DNA of 6,261 nt from Candidatus Pelagibacter sp. (GTDB taxonomy: Bacteria > Pseudomonadota > Alphaproteobacteria > Pelagibacterales > Pelagibacteraceae). The stretch spans positions 1 to 6,261 of the forward strand of contig NZKC01000065.1 of NCBI GenBank assembly GCA_002692475.1, in the 5' to 3' direction. Shown piece after piece: positions 6,110-6,261 of the stretch. A program made the position numbers and the translations under genes. Numbering within the stretch: position 1 is the first letter of the stretch; each line of letters starts with the position of its first letter. A model generated the notes under the pieces. The model did not search any database, was not told the DNA's origin, and saw nothing but the letters and a program-made list of their open reading frames with translations.

Positions 6110-6261
6110 TTATTTACCAAATTTAGTTTTTTTGATTAAGCTTTCATATTGAGAGCTCATTAATCTTGTTTGTATTTGTGTAACAGTATCTATTGCTACC
6201 ACAACAACAATTAATATTGAAGCACCACCTAAATAAAAAGGTATAGGGTAATTAGCTATTA
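6110..6261 (-). CDS. secY: Preprotein translocase subunit SecY, C-terminal end only
   Basis: The gene enters from the right edge, and only its last 49 codons plus TAA are in the window. The peptide holds the last transmembrane segment, with [18 protein letters not shown] at about visible residues 9-26, then [18 protein letters not shown]. This matches the SecY ending (F-Y-L-G-G, V-V-V-A-x-D-T, and Q-Y-E-x-L-I-K-K). SecY is the core channel of the SecYEG translocon in the inner membrane, through which secreted and membrane proteins pass. The cytosolic tail after the last helix contributes to SecA and ribosome contact in known systems. The stop is 3 nt before the adk start, consistent with one spc-type transcript covering secY and adk. 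Confidence 0.93.
   Translation of the reverse strand, partial: IANYPIPFYLGGASILIVVVVAIDTVTQIQTRLMSSQYESLIKKTKFGK

Noticed and set aside
1..6261. Mobile element, phage, defence or CRISPR content, or a novel system
   Set aside because: All sizeable reading frames are accounted for by conserved housekeeping genes. No repeats, integrase, transposase or foreign-looking composition were seen.

Overview
The window is a very AT-rich, gene-dense bacterial chromosome segment. It reads as a free-living alphaproteobacterium with a streamlined genome, most likely Pelagibacterales (SAR11) or a close relative. That placement is inferred from three things: the order secY-adk-rpsM-rpsK-rpoA-rplQ with no rpsD between rpsK and rpoA, which is typical of Alphaproteobacteria; strong AT and Lys/Asn/Ile bias in every protein; and only about 137 non-coding bases in 6261. 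A pantothenate synthesis gene (panC) argues against an obligate intracellular Rickettsia-type lifestyle.

Layout, left to right. Positions 1-191 (+) hold the 3' end of panC. It abuts, tail to tail with no gap, a full-length mgtE magnesium channel gene at 192-1571 (-). A 62-bp divergent spacer (1572-1633) separates mgtE from lipB (octanoyltransferase) at 1634-2248 (+). lipB overlaps by 14 nt, tail to tail, the end of a long leftward gene train. In its own 5'->3' direction that train is secY (3' end only, entering at 6261), adk, rpsM (S13), rpsK (S11), rpoA, rplQ (L17) and an RluC-type 23S rRNA pseudouridine synthase ending at 2235. Gaps inside the train are 3, 56, 4, 0, -1 and 12 nt.

Functionally, the leftward train is the end of the spc operon followed by the alpha operon. 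It makes the protein translocation channel, adenylate kinase, two small-subunit proteins, the RNA polymerase alpha subunit, one large-subunit protein and an rRNA-modifying enzyme. The 56-bp gap before rpsM is the only sizeable spacer in the train and carries a good sigma-70-like promoter, so the alpha operon probably also starts there. A strong Shine-Dalgarno precedes rpoA, and stop/start contacts suggest translational coupling at several junctions. panC, mgtE and lipB are separate metabolic and transport genes.

I saw no tRNA, rRNA, CRISPR array, insertion sequence, phage gene or riboswitch, and nothing that looks like an undescribed system. The points worth a second look are small-scale: an 11-A tract in lipB, the adk start-site architecture, the rRNA modification gene in the alpha operon, and low-complexity extensions on S11 and L17.
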